From: an uncultured Atopobium sp.
GTDB taxonomy: Bacteria; Actinomycetota; Coriobacteriia; Coriobacteriales; Atopobiaceae
Reading direction: 5' to 3'
DNA: 64,000 bases
Assembly: GCA_947090525.1 (NCBI GenBank)
Contig: CAMUON010000003.1
Span: forward strand, 62,001-126,000
The position numbers and the translations under genes are program-made. Below are positions 27,434 through 37,400 of this stretch, in pieces; within the stretch, counting starts at the first letter, position 1; each line of letters opens with the position of its first letter. The notes under the pieces were generated by a model, which was given only the letters and a program-made list of their open reading frames with translations, ran no database searches and had not been told where the DNA came from.

Positions 27434-27486
27434 GAACATATATTCTTCAAACCAGGCGCTGTTTTGCAAAAAAGCAAATCAAAAAG

Positions 27487-28749
27487 CTACGAGCGCGACG
27501 CCGACGTTTGCGCTGAGCGCGCATGCTTGGCAAACAAGAAGATCACAATAACCAAAAACACGCACGCCACGATGGCCATTGCGAGGTCATAAATCACAAC
27601 AGCACCGCGAAGACCCCACGCCCCCACGATTGCTTGCAGGAAATACGCAGCGCAAGCGCTTATGCCATATGCAACAAAAATCGCACGCTGCGCGCGCATA
27701 GTTACGATCGAATAGTAAAGAATGACGCCGAGCGCGTTGAAGAGGCCTCCTACCAGCAAAAGCATGAGCTCAGGCGCATATCCTGTAAGGCTTACCCCAT
27801 AGAGCGCTTCAAGTACAGGAATGCCCAAGAACCAGGCCAGCACAAGAGTAACCCCCGTAGCTGCGCAAACAGCCATAAATCCTTTCGCAATAATGGAGCG
27901 AAAGCGCGCTATATCGTGTTTCGAAAAACACAAAGCCATATCGGTGAGCAACGGCTTAAACACAAAACCACTTAAAAGATTGATCACCAAAGACGGCATA
28001 AACAAAATTGAATATAGGGCTTGATCCTCGCGCGTAAGATAGATATCGATAGCGTATTTAGGTGCATTTGTGATGTACACAAGCAAAAACGATCCGATAA
28101 ACAACGGCAGACAGGCCCAAAAGAGCGCGCTTATGCGTCTCCAATCAAAACAAGGCACAAGCTGCGTGTAGTGCCGCGCAAACGGAATATTTCCAAACAC
28201 AAACGCGATAAGCGACGTCACAAACGACACCGCACACGACAGCAAAAGATCACGAGTCACAAAAGCGGCAATGCAAAAGCCTACAACCTGGGCAACATTT
28301 CTAATGAAAAGCGCGCGCGCTGCAATATCGAGGCGTCCACGCTGCTGAAACATCCCATGAAACACGTCTTCGAATGCATCAAAAAGCTTGAGAAGCGCGA
28401 TAAGCGCAATCGTCGCACTTTCCCAGGAAAGACCGTAGGTGTAGAGACAATACCCAAGGATGCCCACAAGCATCACGCAACAACTCACATAGCGCGCCGC
28501 CAGATAAACCGCAAAACTAAAACGCTCGCGGGCGTCGGTTGCCTGGAAGGAGCGAATCTCGAAGTGGCCAAGCACCAAAAACTGCTGGGACACCGCAAAT
28601 GCGAAGGAAAAAAGGCCGGCCGCGTACACGCCGAGGATGCGCGTAGAGACAAGCATCAAAACAGCACTTGCAAGCGCACATGACGCGCTCGCGAGGGTGT
28701 TCCATATGTAGTTTTTTCGCAGTTGCTGAGCGCTTTGTTCGATGTGCAC
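27487..28749 (-). CDS. Polysaccharide flippase, TacF-like
   Basis: 420 residues with about 12 hydrophobic helices, in the Wzx/MOP family. The start, NYIWNTLASASCALASAVLM, is typical of repeat-unit flippases. In pneumococcus, TacF exports choline-bearing teichoic acid chains from the same kind of locus; position between licD1 and licCA suggests an equivalent role. GTG start, AAGGA five bases upstream, 69 bp after licD1. It ends in TAG. The exported substrate is inferred. Confidence 0.86.
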   Translation of the reverse strand: MHIEQSAQQLRKNYIWNTLASASCALASAVLMLVSTRILGVYAAGLFSFAFAVSQQFLVLGHFEIRSFQATDARERFSFAVYLAARYVSCCVMLVGILGYCLYTYGLSWESATIALIALLKLFDAFEDVFHGMFQQRGRLDIAARALFIRNVAQVVGFCIAAFVTRDLLLSCAVSFVTSLIAFVFGNIPFARHYTQLVPCFDWRRISALFWACLPLFIGSFLLVYITNAPKYAIDIYLTREDQALYSILFMPSLVINLLSGFVFKPLLTDMALCFSKHDIARFRSIIAKGFMAVCAATGVTLVLAWFLGIPVLEALYGVSLTGYAPELMLLLVGGLFNALGVILYYSIVTMRAQRAIFVAYGISACAAYFLQAIVGAWGLRGAVVIYDLAMAIVACVFLVIVIFLFAKHARSAQTSASRS

Positions 28750-28818
28750 AGCGTTCCTTTCGGGGTGGGGCTTGGGTGGTGTGAGCGTCGGTGTGAATGC
28801 GCTCGAAACACGCGAGTA

Positions 28819-29682
28819 TTAATAGCTGCCAAAATCCAGACGCGACGGATAGTGATTCTTGCGATCATCTACCGGCGGGAGCTGCATGTAGTCGCCAAAA
28901 CCACGCCTAAGCATCGCATCATAACCTTTGGGCAGGTTAATCGTGATGTTTTCGAACGGCACGCGAAGCGGCGGGTAGGCTTCTTGAGGCGTCGTCGCCC
29001 ATAGATAGGGGTCTCTATCCATGAAATCAACGTAGGTGTCTGTGGGTTCATGCTCAGCAAGGCGGGCCGCCCTCTCCCACTCAGCATGTATCCACGCAGG
29101 TGAAACATGGAAAAACTGCATGAGACCATGACATACGCGACAAGCAAGCAGCGCGAGCGAGCGCAGCGGCACATGTTCACTAATGTGTGGACAAGGTGTT
29201 GCGCGCAAAAATGCAAGACGGGCAAAAAGCCAGGTCAGGCGCTTTTGTCGCGCGAATATGCGCGGATTTGAGGAAGGTTTATCGAGCGCAAACAACCCAA
29301 TCCCTATGGGATATTGAAACGGGCACGCGTCAAATTCTTCAGGCACGCATGCAGTGTGTTTGAGCGAAAAGTTCGCATTGCACGCCGGGAAAAAAGGCTC
29401 CGTACGGCCGCTTATCAGCTCGTAATTGTCCTTCATTTCCGCAGGTGCTTCGCGCATAAAGCGCTCGTAATCCTCGCGCAGAAGCGCAATATCCACATCG
29501 TCGTCCCAGGGAATAAAACCTTTGTGACGAACGGCGCCGATCGCGGTTCCTCCATAGGCGTAATAGTTGATATGAAGTTTTTGACAAATCCTATCGAATT
29601 CACCGAGGATTTGCGTGGACACAAGTTGCAAATGTCGCAAGACCTCGGGATCATCGTAGTGCTTGTAGCTCATAGGTTTCAT
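28819..29682 (-). CDS. licD: LicD-family phosphocholine transferase (LicD1)
   Basis: 287 residues. YYAYGGTAIGAVRHKGFIPW followed by DDDVDIAL near residues 40-70 is the nucleotidyltransferase-fold core of LicD proteins, which move phosphocholine from CDP-choline to glycans. The ending KNHYPSRLDFGSY is shared with the second LicD at 31867. It is the first of the licD1-flippase-licCA-licB run on the minus strand. ATG codons at 29682 and 29670 are both possible. It ends in TAA. Confidence 0.93.
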   Translation of the reverse strand: MKPMSYKHYDDPEVLRHLQLVSTQILGEFDRICQKLHINYYAYGGTAIGAVRHKGFIPWDDDVDIALLREDYERFMREAPAEMKDNYELISGRTEPFFPACNANFSLKHTACVPEEFDACPFQYPIGIGLFALDKPSSNPRIFARQKRLTWLFARLAFLRATPCPHISEHVPLRSLALLACRVCHGLMQFFHVSPAWIHAEWERAARLAEHEPTDTYVDFMDRDPYLWATTPQEAYPPLRVPFENITINLPKGYDAMLRRGFGDYMQLPPVDDRKNHYPSRLDFGSY

Positions 29683-30164
29683 CTCTCATTCATGCACGAA
29701 AACAGGTAAATCCTGTGTGTTTGCTGGATGCGGGCAGGCGCGGGAGGCCTACGTACAAGCAAAAAGACCGCATCCTAAAGCGCAGGTAGGCGCCTAAATT
29801 CAAAGAAAGAATCTGAATTAATACTAGCGTGAATTCGCGTTAAATTCTACAATCTCTTCGGCTATGCGCAGGCGCGCGGGCAGCCAAGGACATAGAATGC
29901 ATAGAATCTCTCTACGGCAGGGCAAGCTTCTTACAGGAAGGCAAGCGCAGCAGTATGCTATGTAGAATGCGCGAGCAAGTTTTGAGTGAAGCTCTGCGCG
30001 GCCCTATTGCGCTATGCTTTATCGTGCATGGAATGTTTGAGCACATGAATGTTAAAAAGCGGAACTCGAGTGCAAACAAGTCAAATGAAGATGTACATTG
30101 ATCCGCTTTTATACTGTTGAAACGCCCAAACAGACAATTGATATCGTATTTCATGAGGTTGAAT
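29683..30164. other. Divergent intergenic region licD1 / GT2
   Basis: It holds the promoters for both directions, though none matches consensus well (TATACT at 30110 has no good -35). GGATGCGG (29726-29733) and CCGCATCC (29768-29775) form an 8-bp stem in the licD1 leader. Short dyads AATTCA/TGAATT lie near 29800-29825. No gene is seen. Confidence 0.5.
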
Positions 30165-30968
30165 GTGTTTGATACAACGAAACATACATTTGTAATTTGT
30201 GCATACAAAGAAAGCCCCTACTTGGAAGAATGCGTCGCATCGCTACAGAAGCAAAGCGTGGAGTCGCACATCATGCTGGCAACATCTACGCCAAACGAAT
30301 ATATACGAGACATATGCGCACGCCATGGCATCGATATGCATGTTAATGAGAAAAAGAACCAGGGTATCGCAGGCGACTGGAATTTCGCGCTGTCGTGTGC
30401 GAAGACAGAACTTGTAACGTTAGCGCACCAAGACGACGTGTACCTACCGCAGTATACCGAAGAGATGCTTCGGAGGATTGCCGATGTTAAAAAGCCGCTA
30501 TTGTATTTTTGCGACTATGATGAACTGCGAAAAGGTCAGGCAGTACACGACAATACACTTTTGCGCATAAAGCGCATGCTCCTTAGCCCCTTAAAGATTC
30601 AAGCGCTTGCGGGAAGTCGTTTTTTTAAGCGACGCGTGCTTTCGCTGGGCAATCCAATCTGCTGCCCCAGCTGCACATTTGTTTGTTCACAGATTGAATT
30701 TCCACTATTTGAAGCAGGTTTTGGGTCAAATCTCGATTGGCAGACATGGGAGATGCTCAGCAAAAAAGACGGAGCGTTTGTGTATAATCCCCACGCGCTG
30801 ATGATGCATAGAATTCATGAGGGGTCGGAGACATCGCGCCTCATCGAAAATAGCGCGCGCAAAAGCGAGGATCTGGCTATGCTTGAAAAGTTTTGGCCTG
30901 CTCCGGTTGCTCGTCTCATCAATAGGCTGTATAGCGAGGGACAAGCGAGCAACAAGAATACGCAGTAA
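30165..30968 (+). CDS. GT2-family glycosyltransferase in lic locus
   Basis: 267 residues. TFVICAYKESPYLEECVASL is the GT-A nucleotide-sugar fold entry, GIAGDWNFAL and AHQDDVYLPQY supply the metal-binding Asp pair. It probably adds a sugar to the choline-bearing repeat unit. GTG at 30165 is preferred because GAGG lies six bases upstream; longer starts (TTG 30117, ATG 30153) have no such site. It is the only plus-strand gene between licD1 and licD2 and ends in TAA. Sugar specificity is unknown. Confidence 0.86.
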   Translation: MFDTTKHTFVICAYKESPYLEECVASLQKQSVESHIMLATSTPNEYIRDICARHGIDMHVNEKKNQGIAGDWNFALSCAKTELVTLAHQDDVYLPQYTEEMLRRIADVKKPLLYFCDYDELRKGQAVHDNTLLRIKRMLLSPLKIQALAGSRFFKRRVLSLGNPICCPSCTFVCSQIEFPLFEAGFGSNLDWQTWEMLSKKDGAFVYNPHALMMHRIHEGSETSRLIENSARKSEDLAMLEKFWPAPVARLINRLYSEGQASNKNTQ

Positions 30969-31039
30969 GCGCGCGCGAAAAGTCAAAGACTCCGTAATCA
31001 TCTGCGCTCGCTAGCGGCAATTCTATAAATAAATCAATT

Positions 31040-31114
31040 GCACTCGCTACCGGGGTTTTCCCGGAGAACGCGAAGACATAACGCGTTCCCGTGAAAACCC
31101 CTCCTCGCGAGTGC
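31040..31114. repeat. Bulged hairpin with constant loop, copy 2 (family B)
   Basis: Inner stem GGGGTTTTC-C-CGG, bulged A, GAACGCG closes the same loop AAGACATAA. The internal loop TACC/TCCTC is identical to copy 1. The outer stem GCACTCGC/GCGAGTGC is perfect. Both stems differ in sequence from copy 1, so pairing is conserved rather than sequence. Confidence 0.82.
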
Positions 31115-31157
31115 GAGTGCCTCCCACGATAAGCCTCCCCGCGAGCGCAGGGCGTTT

Positions 31158-31254
31158 ACCAGCATGTTCCTTACATATGCGCGCGGTATAAAGCTAGCGT
31201 GGGGAAAGGGCTTGTGCAGGAAAAGGCTGGCGCGACGCGCGAACTAGTTTACGC
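31158..31254 (-). repeat. Diverged terminator-bearing repeat, copy 3 (family C)
   Basis: 97 bp aligning with the two copies near uvrA: ACCAG at the start, AGCGTGGGGAAAGGG, GTGCAGGAAAAGGCTGG and an ACGC end. The minus strand again gives GCGCCAGCCTTTTCC. Confidence 0.6.
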
Positions 31255-31295
31255 TCATCCCCCACGCGGGCGCACGGTTGCAGCTGACCCAATGG

Positions 31296-31472
31296 GCGTA
31301 GAAAAAATGCCGCTGATGTCACACAAAATATCAATGTTTCAACTAAATTCGATAGTTTAAAATCATATACCTGCAGCTACGCGCGGTGCAGCTTTTTTAA
31401 GTGTCTTGTGAAAGCCTAAATTTTGCCAAAATCGGGCCAAAAATATCGACATCAGCCCGTTTTTTTCTACGC
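31296..31472 (+). repeat. 177-bp element, copy 2 (family A)
   Basis: It has the same length, orientation and terminal inverted repeats as 20531-20707. Identity is near complete at both ends and in the cores GCAGCTACGCGCGGTGCAGC and TTTTGCCAAAATCGGGC. The AACTA/TAGTT stem is kept while its 7-nt loop differs (AATTCGA against GTTTTGG), and the stretch after the central T run is different. Confidence 0.82.
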
Positions 31473-31663
31473 TCGCGCTCACGAGCTTAAACCCGCACCC
31501 ACGCTCGATCAATTCTGCGCACATGCGGGAGCTGAAAAACCTTGTAGAAGATTTGTGCGCGAGGCTCCTTTTTTTGGCAAGACTTCCCGCGCGTGCTGGG
31601 AAGGTATTTACGGGAGTGAATTACTGCGCTCGCGAGGTGGCAATATTGTGAGAGCGCATTACC

Positions 31664-31739
31664 GCGCCTGCGGGGAAGGGTTTTTACGGGAGCGCGTTGT
31701 GGTTTCCGCGCTCTCCGGAAAAACCCTGTTAGCAGGCGC
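31664..31739 (-). repeat. Bulged hairpin, copy 3, minus orientation (family B)
   Basis: On the minus strand the outer stem GCGCCTGC/GCAGGCGC surrounds an inner stem (GGGTTTTT-C-CGG, bulged A, GAGCGCG) with loop GAAACCACAA. The bulged A lies seven pairs from the loop, as in copies 1 and 2. The rest of 31473-31866 holds repeat-like GC-rich DNA, including a CTTCCC/GGGAAG hairpin near 31588-31612, and no gene that I can support. Confidence 0.72.
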
Positions 31740-31866
31740 AAAGGACTTACACCAAATTATGCGCCCCGCGCGAGCGCAAAGGGTTTACAAGTAGAATTTC
31801 CGATAGTGAGCGTAAAAGATTTTAACAACGAGGCGTTTCAGCCCACGCTCGTGCGTAGAAGAAGCG

Positions 31867-32712
31867 TTACCACTTGCCAAATTCCAGCCGCGCAGGATAG
31901 TGATTCTTCCGCTCATTCTCAGGCGGCATCTGCATGTAATCGCCGTAAAACGCACGCAAGTGCTCGTCTATATTCGCCGGAAAACACACATCCATGCCCT
32001 CAAACGTCATATGTTTCAACGGAAGCACATCGCTCCACTTCCACACCAAAAGATAAGGGTTCGTATCGCATAAATACGCAATTCTATTCGTTTTGGTATG
32101 CGCATAACGCATGCGCGCCTCAGTCTCTTTTTTCACACAATATTCCAGGCTAATGGGCAAATGCGAAATAATCCACCCCGCCGTATACGTAACCGCGCGC
32201 ACAAGCGACCCCTTAAATCCATGGTAGATGATATACGGCTTAGGAATCAGCTTGAGCAGGCGCAAGTGTGCCCAAAACCAGGCACTACGCGCCTGACGCC
32301 GGAAAAGCTTCTCGTCATCCGGCACATTATCCAATGCATAAATATCCAAAAATATACCCAAGTCAAGCGGCAAGTCCTTAAGCGCTTCCTCACAAAACTG
32401 GGTCCCCTTGATCATAATGCGCGACGTCGCAAGTGGATAGTGCGGATCGATATGCGCATTCATGACCTGGTACCTATCGGCATATTCATCCTGAAATACC
32501 TGAAGAAGTCGTTCATAATCCGCAGCCGGCAGACACACGTCGATATCGTCATCCCACGGAATAAAACCCTTGTGCCGAAATGCACCAATACCCGTCCCGC
32601 CATATGCAAAATAACGCAAAGAATTGCGCTTGCACACATCGATAAAATCGGTAAGAATCATCAACTCAAGACGCTGAACGTGACGAAGAGTCTCGTCATC
32701 ATACTCAGTCAT
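31867..32712 (-). CDS. licD: LicD-family phosphocholine transferase (LicD2)
   Basis: 281 residues. YFAYGGTGIGAFRHKGFIPW plus DDDIDVCL near 35-65 is the LicD catalytic core; the ending KNHYPARLEFGKW is nearly that of LicD1. In pneumococcus, two LicD enzymes decorate different positions of the teichoic acid unit; the same division of labour is possible here. ATG at 32712 has AGGGAG seven bases upstream. It ends in TAA. Upstream TATAAA near 32740 may be its -10. Confidence 0.93.
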   Translation of the reverse strand: MTEYDDETLRHVQRLELMILTDFIDVCKRNSLRYFAYGGTGIGAFRHKGFIPWDDDIDVCLPAADYERLLQVFQDEYADRYQVMNAHIDPHYPLATSRIMIKGTQFCEEALKDLPLDLGIFLDIYALDNVPDDEKLFRRQARSAWFWAHLRLLKLIPKPYIIYHGFKGSLVRAVTYTAGWIISHLPISLEYCVKKETEARMRYAHTKTNRIAYLCDTNPYLLVWKWSDVLPLKHMTFEGMDVCFPANIDEHLRAFYGDYMQMPPENERKNHYPARLEFGKW

Positions 32713-32893
32713 AGTTGCTCCCTCAGAGGCCAAAAAACGTTTATACTAAAGGTATTGTAATCGCAAGCGCGGCGGCGGCTACGCTGCGCGTCAACAATCA
32801 ACGAAACTCTCATGTGCTGCGCCCACAACTACACTATTCAGCTTGTGAGCCCGCATCATCGTGATGCCTACTTCACGAGCTCTAGCAGTATAA

Positions 32894-32964
32894 AGGCAGC
32901 AAAAGCAGCACGTAAGCAGCCCACAAGCAGCATAAGTAGCACACAAGCAGCACGTAAGCAGCAC
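32894..32964. repeat. AAGCAGC-type short direct repeats
   Basis: About six AAGCAGC or AAGTAGC units alternate with CACGT, CCAC or AT, upstream of the plus-strand glycosyltransferase. The remaining divergent region 32713-33005 shows no gene. Confidence 0.65.
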
Positions 32965-33005
32965 TTAGCGCTCACCCCTACCAGCTCTACCATCTCGGAG
33001 GCAAC

Positions 33006-34277
33006 ATGCCACAAGCGTCAATCGTTATCCCCTGCTACAACGCGAGCGCCTACATCGCGCAAACGCTCGAATCCGCGCGCCGCCAAACCATGGAAGACCT
33101 CGAGATCATATGCGTAGATGATGGGTCAACAGACAATACTGCTACCATCCTGCAGAAGCAGGCGGCGGAAGATACGCGCATTCACATCTTCACCCAAAAA
33201 AACGCGGGCGAAGGGCCTGCGCGCGAGCTCGGCCGCATAAAAGCCACAGGTAAATGGCTGTATTTCTTGGATGCAGACGATCTGATGGAGCGCACACTCC
33301 TTGAAGAAGCCTGCGCGCAAGGCGAAAAAACCCGCGCTGACATCGTGATTTTCAAAACACGCGAACTCGACAATCAAACAGGAGAATTGCGCCCCTTTCA
33401 CTGGTCGTTTGTCTATGATTGGCTTATCGATACCCACGATATGAGCACGCGCGAGAAAAAAGCAATCCTCGAAGACCCCGCACAAGCCCTCGCCCACGTC
33501 ACGCTCGATGGCATGCCGTACGTCTTTTGCCCGCGCGAGCATCCTGAGCGCATCTTTAATTCATTCCAAAATTGGGTCCACAACAAACTGTTCCGCAAAA
33601 GTTTTGTCGATGCGCGCGGGCTCTATTTCCAACAGGTGCACCGGACTGCGGATTTGCTCTTTACTTGCCGCGCACTCGCAGAAGCCGATCGCATTAGCCT
33701 GCTTCCAAAAGAGCTTCATCAGTATCGCGTGAACAATGCAAATAGCGCGCTCTTTACCAGCGACGCCTACCCACTCGACTTTTATGAAGCGTTTCTCGAG
33801 CTCAGACACGCGCTCGAGACGAAGGGGCTCTGGACGCTCTACCGCGATTCTTTTTGCAACTGGGCGCAAGAGGGCGTGAGCATGAATCTTGCGCGTGCAC
33901 GATCCTTCGAAAGCTTCATGGCAATCGTGCACTGCATGCGCGATGAAAAAGGACTCGCAAAGCTTGGCTTCTTGCAGAGTTCACGTGCGAGCGCGATCAA
34001 TCCCGATCGCTGGGATAGGTGCTACGCGCTACTTCACAACAGCACAGAAGAGCTGCTCTTTTTGTATTTTGCACTCGAACGCGTGCAAAAAACTGCCGCT
34101 GAAACAGAAGCATCGCGCATGCGCAAAAGCTTGCAAAAACTCTACGATAGCCGCGCGCTTCGCCTGGGAGAAGCAGCGATCCCCCTGGTAAATAAGCCAA
34201 TTGTGCAGTGGGCTATACGCGTTTTCTCTCTTCATCAAGCCTTCCATGTCAGAAGATCAGCAAACGATAAGCAGTAG
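33006..34277 (+). CDS. GT2-family glycosyltransferase
   Basis: 423 residues. SIVIPCYNASAYIAQTLESA, ICVDDGSTDNT and LYFLDADDLME (DxD) give a clear GT-A domain over residues 1-210. The C-terminal half is helical and resembles the extended tail of teichoic-acid and capsule glycosyltransferases. GGAGG lies four bases before the ATG. It is transcribed towards the giant glycosyltransferase at 34404 (convergent). It ends in TAG. Sugar and acceptor are unknown. Confidence 0.92.
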   Translation: MPQASIVIPCYNASAYIAQTLESARRQTMEDLEIICVDDGSTDNTATILQKQAAEDTRIHIFTQKNAGEGPARELGRIKATGKWLYFLDADDLMERTLLEEACAQGEKTRADIVIFKTRELDNQTGELRPFHWSFVYDWLIDTHDMSTREKKAILEDPAQALAHVTLDGMPYVFCPREHPERIFNSFQNWVHNKLFRKSFVDARGLYFQQVHRTADLLFTCRALAEADRISLLPKELHQYRVNNANSALFTSDAYPLDFYEAFLELRHALETKGLWTLYRDSFCNWAQEGVSMNLARARSFESFMAIVHCMRDEKGLAKLGFLQSSRASAINPDRWDRCYALLHNSTEELLFLYFALERVQKTAAETEASRMRKSLQKLYDSRALRLGEAAIPLVNKPIVQWAIRVFSLHQAFHVRRSANDKQ

Positions 34278-34359
34278 CTAAAAATAAAGAATGAAAGCCT
34301 AGGGACTGGCGACGAACAAGCGCAGAGCTGGAAATAGTTGCGGGTGTAAAAAACTACTC

Positions 34360-34391
34360 GCACGTAAGCGCTCAAGCACGTAAGCGCTCAA
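34360..34391. repeat. Perfect 16-bp tandem duplication near a stop
   Basis: GCACGTAAGCGCTCAA occurs twice in a row, followed by a partial third (CAAGCGCTTAG) that includes the stop codon region of the minus-strand gene at 34404. Confidence 0.8.
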
Positions 34392-34403
34392 ACTCACAAG
34401 CGC

Positions 34404-37400
34404 TTAGTCGCGCAGCTTGAAATAGTTATTAAAACTATCAAACGCTCGATTGATAAAAGGATCTCCCTTGGCAAAAAATCGAGCATGTTTGCGCTGCATA
34501 TACGCCTTTTCTTCCAGGTAGCGCTGGCGTAAGGAAGGATTTGTGATCTCTCGGCCGCGCGAAGAAAATTCGTGATGATACAATTCAACAAAAGGATTGT
34601 ACACGACATAATAGCCGAGCGCGCGGGCCCTCAGACAGATATCGCCGTCGTTAAACCCTACCGCAAGTGTCTCATCATATCCAGAAAGCTCCTCAAATAC
34701 GCTTCGGCGAAGCGCATGCAAAGCACCAGTGACCATGGAATATGCACGCGGAAGCATAAGCGAATTCATATACCCACGTGCATCGGCACTCATATTTTGG
34801 TTGATATGACTAAAATCGCCGTTTGCGTTAGCAAACATGCCCGCATGCTGAATCAGACCGTCGGGATAGATAAGCTTTGCCCCGACGATACCGATTTCTT
34901 TGCGGCTGAGCATTCCCGTAAGCTCAGACAACCACATAGGCGAGATGACAACCGTATCATTATTCAAAAATACGTATATAGATCCTTGCGCCTTTTGAGC
35001 GCCAAAATTCACGAGTGTAGAGTAATTGAAACCTTCGCCTTCTTTGCGCTGGTAGTAGTACACATGCACCGTATCGTGAGTATCTTCGAGATCTTTATAG
35101 TATTCAAAGGTGTGAGGGTCAGAGCTTCCATTTTCTACAAGCACGAGCTCAAAATTCGGATAGTCCGTTTTTTCAAAAATGGAGTGGACGCACGCGCTCA
35201 AGAGATCCACGTGATCCTTTGTGGGAATGATGATGGACACCAAAGGAGCGGCATCGATGGCAGACGCGCCGAGCTTAGAGGGGATCTCGTAACGCAGGCG
35301 ATAGGTTCGATCAAAGGGCATGTGCTCAGGTCGAGCAGAAATGTGTGCGCGCTGAAGATGCTGATTGAGCGCTGCAAGTCCCCAATCTGCAGCTAAATGA
35401 TAGCTTGGTTTAAGAGTATGTCCGCTGTTCACGCGCGCGGCGGGCGCAGCGGGTGTGGTGGGTGCGGCAGGCGCAAGATCCTTTGCATGAGCATCATGAG
35501 CACGTGTATCTTGCGCATCATTCAGGCGAGAAGCATACGAATCTTCGGCAGAAGACGCAGTAAATACACGCATGTGATGCAGCACATACGGGATGTGAAC
35601 AAGCGCGTTTGATACTTCTGAGCTGGGAATACGACTTACACTATCATCATCACAAAAATCAAACGCAAAATCAGCTATACGAAGCGAAAGGTCGTAAAGT
35701 TCAGCCTCCCACTGCGCACGAAGCGCAGAAGCGTCCATTGCGAGCTGTTTGTATTTATCTTCTTGTATATACGGCGGCAAAAACGCACGGAATGACGTAA
35801 GTGGTACGACAGCATCAAACACAGACGTACATAGCGCATAAGACGAACCAATATAAGGCGCGCCCTCAAGATCGATAAGAGAAAAATCGCTTTTGAAAAG
35901 CGGCTTGCTATAGCGATTAGCTACAATCTGATCTTCATCGGCGTACAAAAGCCAGGGAAGCTGCGGCGCAAGAGCAGCATCTTGCGCGTGCATCCGCGTA
36001 TCGACAGACACATCTGCCTGCTCAGCATGAACATGCGCATCAGTGTGAGCATGCACTATAGCGCACGTCATGCGCCAGAGCATATCGGGCTCGAGCACTT
36101 CGCCTTCGGACATCACAAGCATATACGGCGTATGCACGAAACTCCGCGCAACCTGCAAAAAGGCCGCGCACTCCGCTTCCTCAGTCTGAGAAGACGGTGC
36201 AAACGCGGCAGCCGCGCTCACATCTCTATAAGCCAAAACGTGTTCATCTATTCCAAGCTGAGAAGCAATGGATACGAGGCGCGTGTGCGCTGAATCGTGC
36301 GCAAACACTCCCCTTGTATCACAAATAACCACATACGAGCCGCGGACGGTCTGCCGCGCTATACTCTCAAGGCTCATAACAAGGCGCGCACACGCATCTT
36401 CAATGCGCGCTTCGAAGACAGGAAGAATGAACGTAAATAGCGCTTTAGCAGGCGCGCTATCATGAGGGTTATCAAGCGATAGAGTTGCACGTGCAGCCGA
36501 ACCCGCAGGCGCTTCAGCACGTGCAGATGCCGCTGCTGCCAGCGCATATCCAACACCTTGTGCGCGCTCACACTCAAGCCGAAGCTCGGACGCACGATGA
36601 CGGGCAAGCCACAAAGGATACGACGCATCATGATAGCAACTCGAAATAGCGCTTCGTGCTTGGTCCATCTTCCAATTCGCATACGCAGGAAGAACGGTAA
36701 AAACTGCTTTTTGCACGATAGGATCTTCACCGAGCGTAGCAGAACTCATTTCTGCTTGTACAACCACGTGCGTTAAGAGTAGCGGCAGTGCAAACGATAT
36801 GGTAGTTGTGCGTATATCTTCCACGTCGGAAGTCTCCATCACCGATATGGGCGCCGAGAGCTTGTTGCCTTGCGCATCAAAGAGCGCAAAACGGGGCGGA
36901 AACGAGCGCGCATCCTTTCCGGAAACGGAAATATTCGGCAAGAAAAAGCGACTTCTAAAGCGCCATACGCACAAGCTTTCGGTATCTGGACTCGTTGCGG
37001 GAGCTTTTTTTATCCAGCATTCCACAAATTCGATAGAAACTGCGCTTGCGGGCAAAAGACGCGGAACCGAGCGCAAGAAATGCGCAATTGCAGGTTTTCT
37101 CAAAGACAAGAGGCGCGACATATAGCGCGAACGGTGTGGCCCAAATACAAAACTTATAAGCTCAAAAGGCTGGGACAAAGATTCATCTGTCGATGCTTGA
37201 CTTGCTGCGGGAGCCGTAAGCGCGGATACCACGGCGGGAGCCGCAGCAGGACCTGCTGGATTCAGTTTCTTTTGTGCAGATATCTTGAGCACGCAATCCA
37301 CATCCAAAAGCGGCAGCACGCACACAAAAAGCCTCTGAGATGGATCCGAGATCCTCATCTCAGCGGGACACATATCTTGATCAAGGGGAATACACATAGC

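Noticed and set aside
31423..31794. A 123-codon plus-strand frame between the two LicD-side regions
   Set aside because: It overlaps the 177-bp element end and the third bulged hairpin; its translation is Arg/Ala-rich without motifs.
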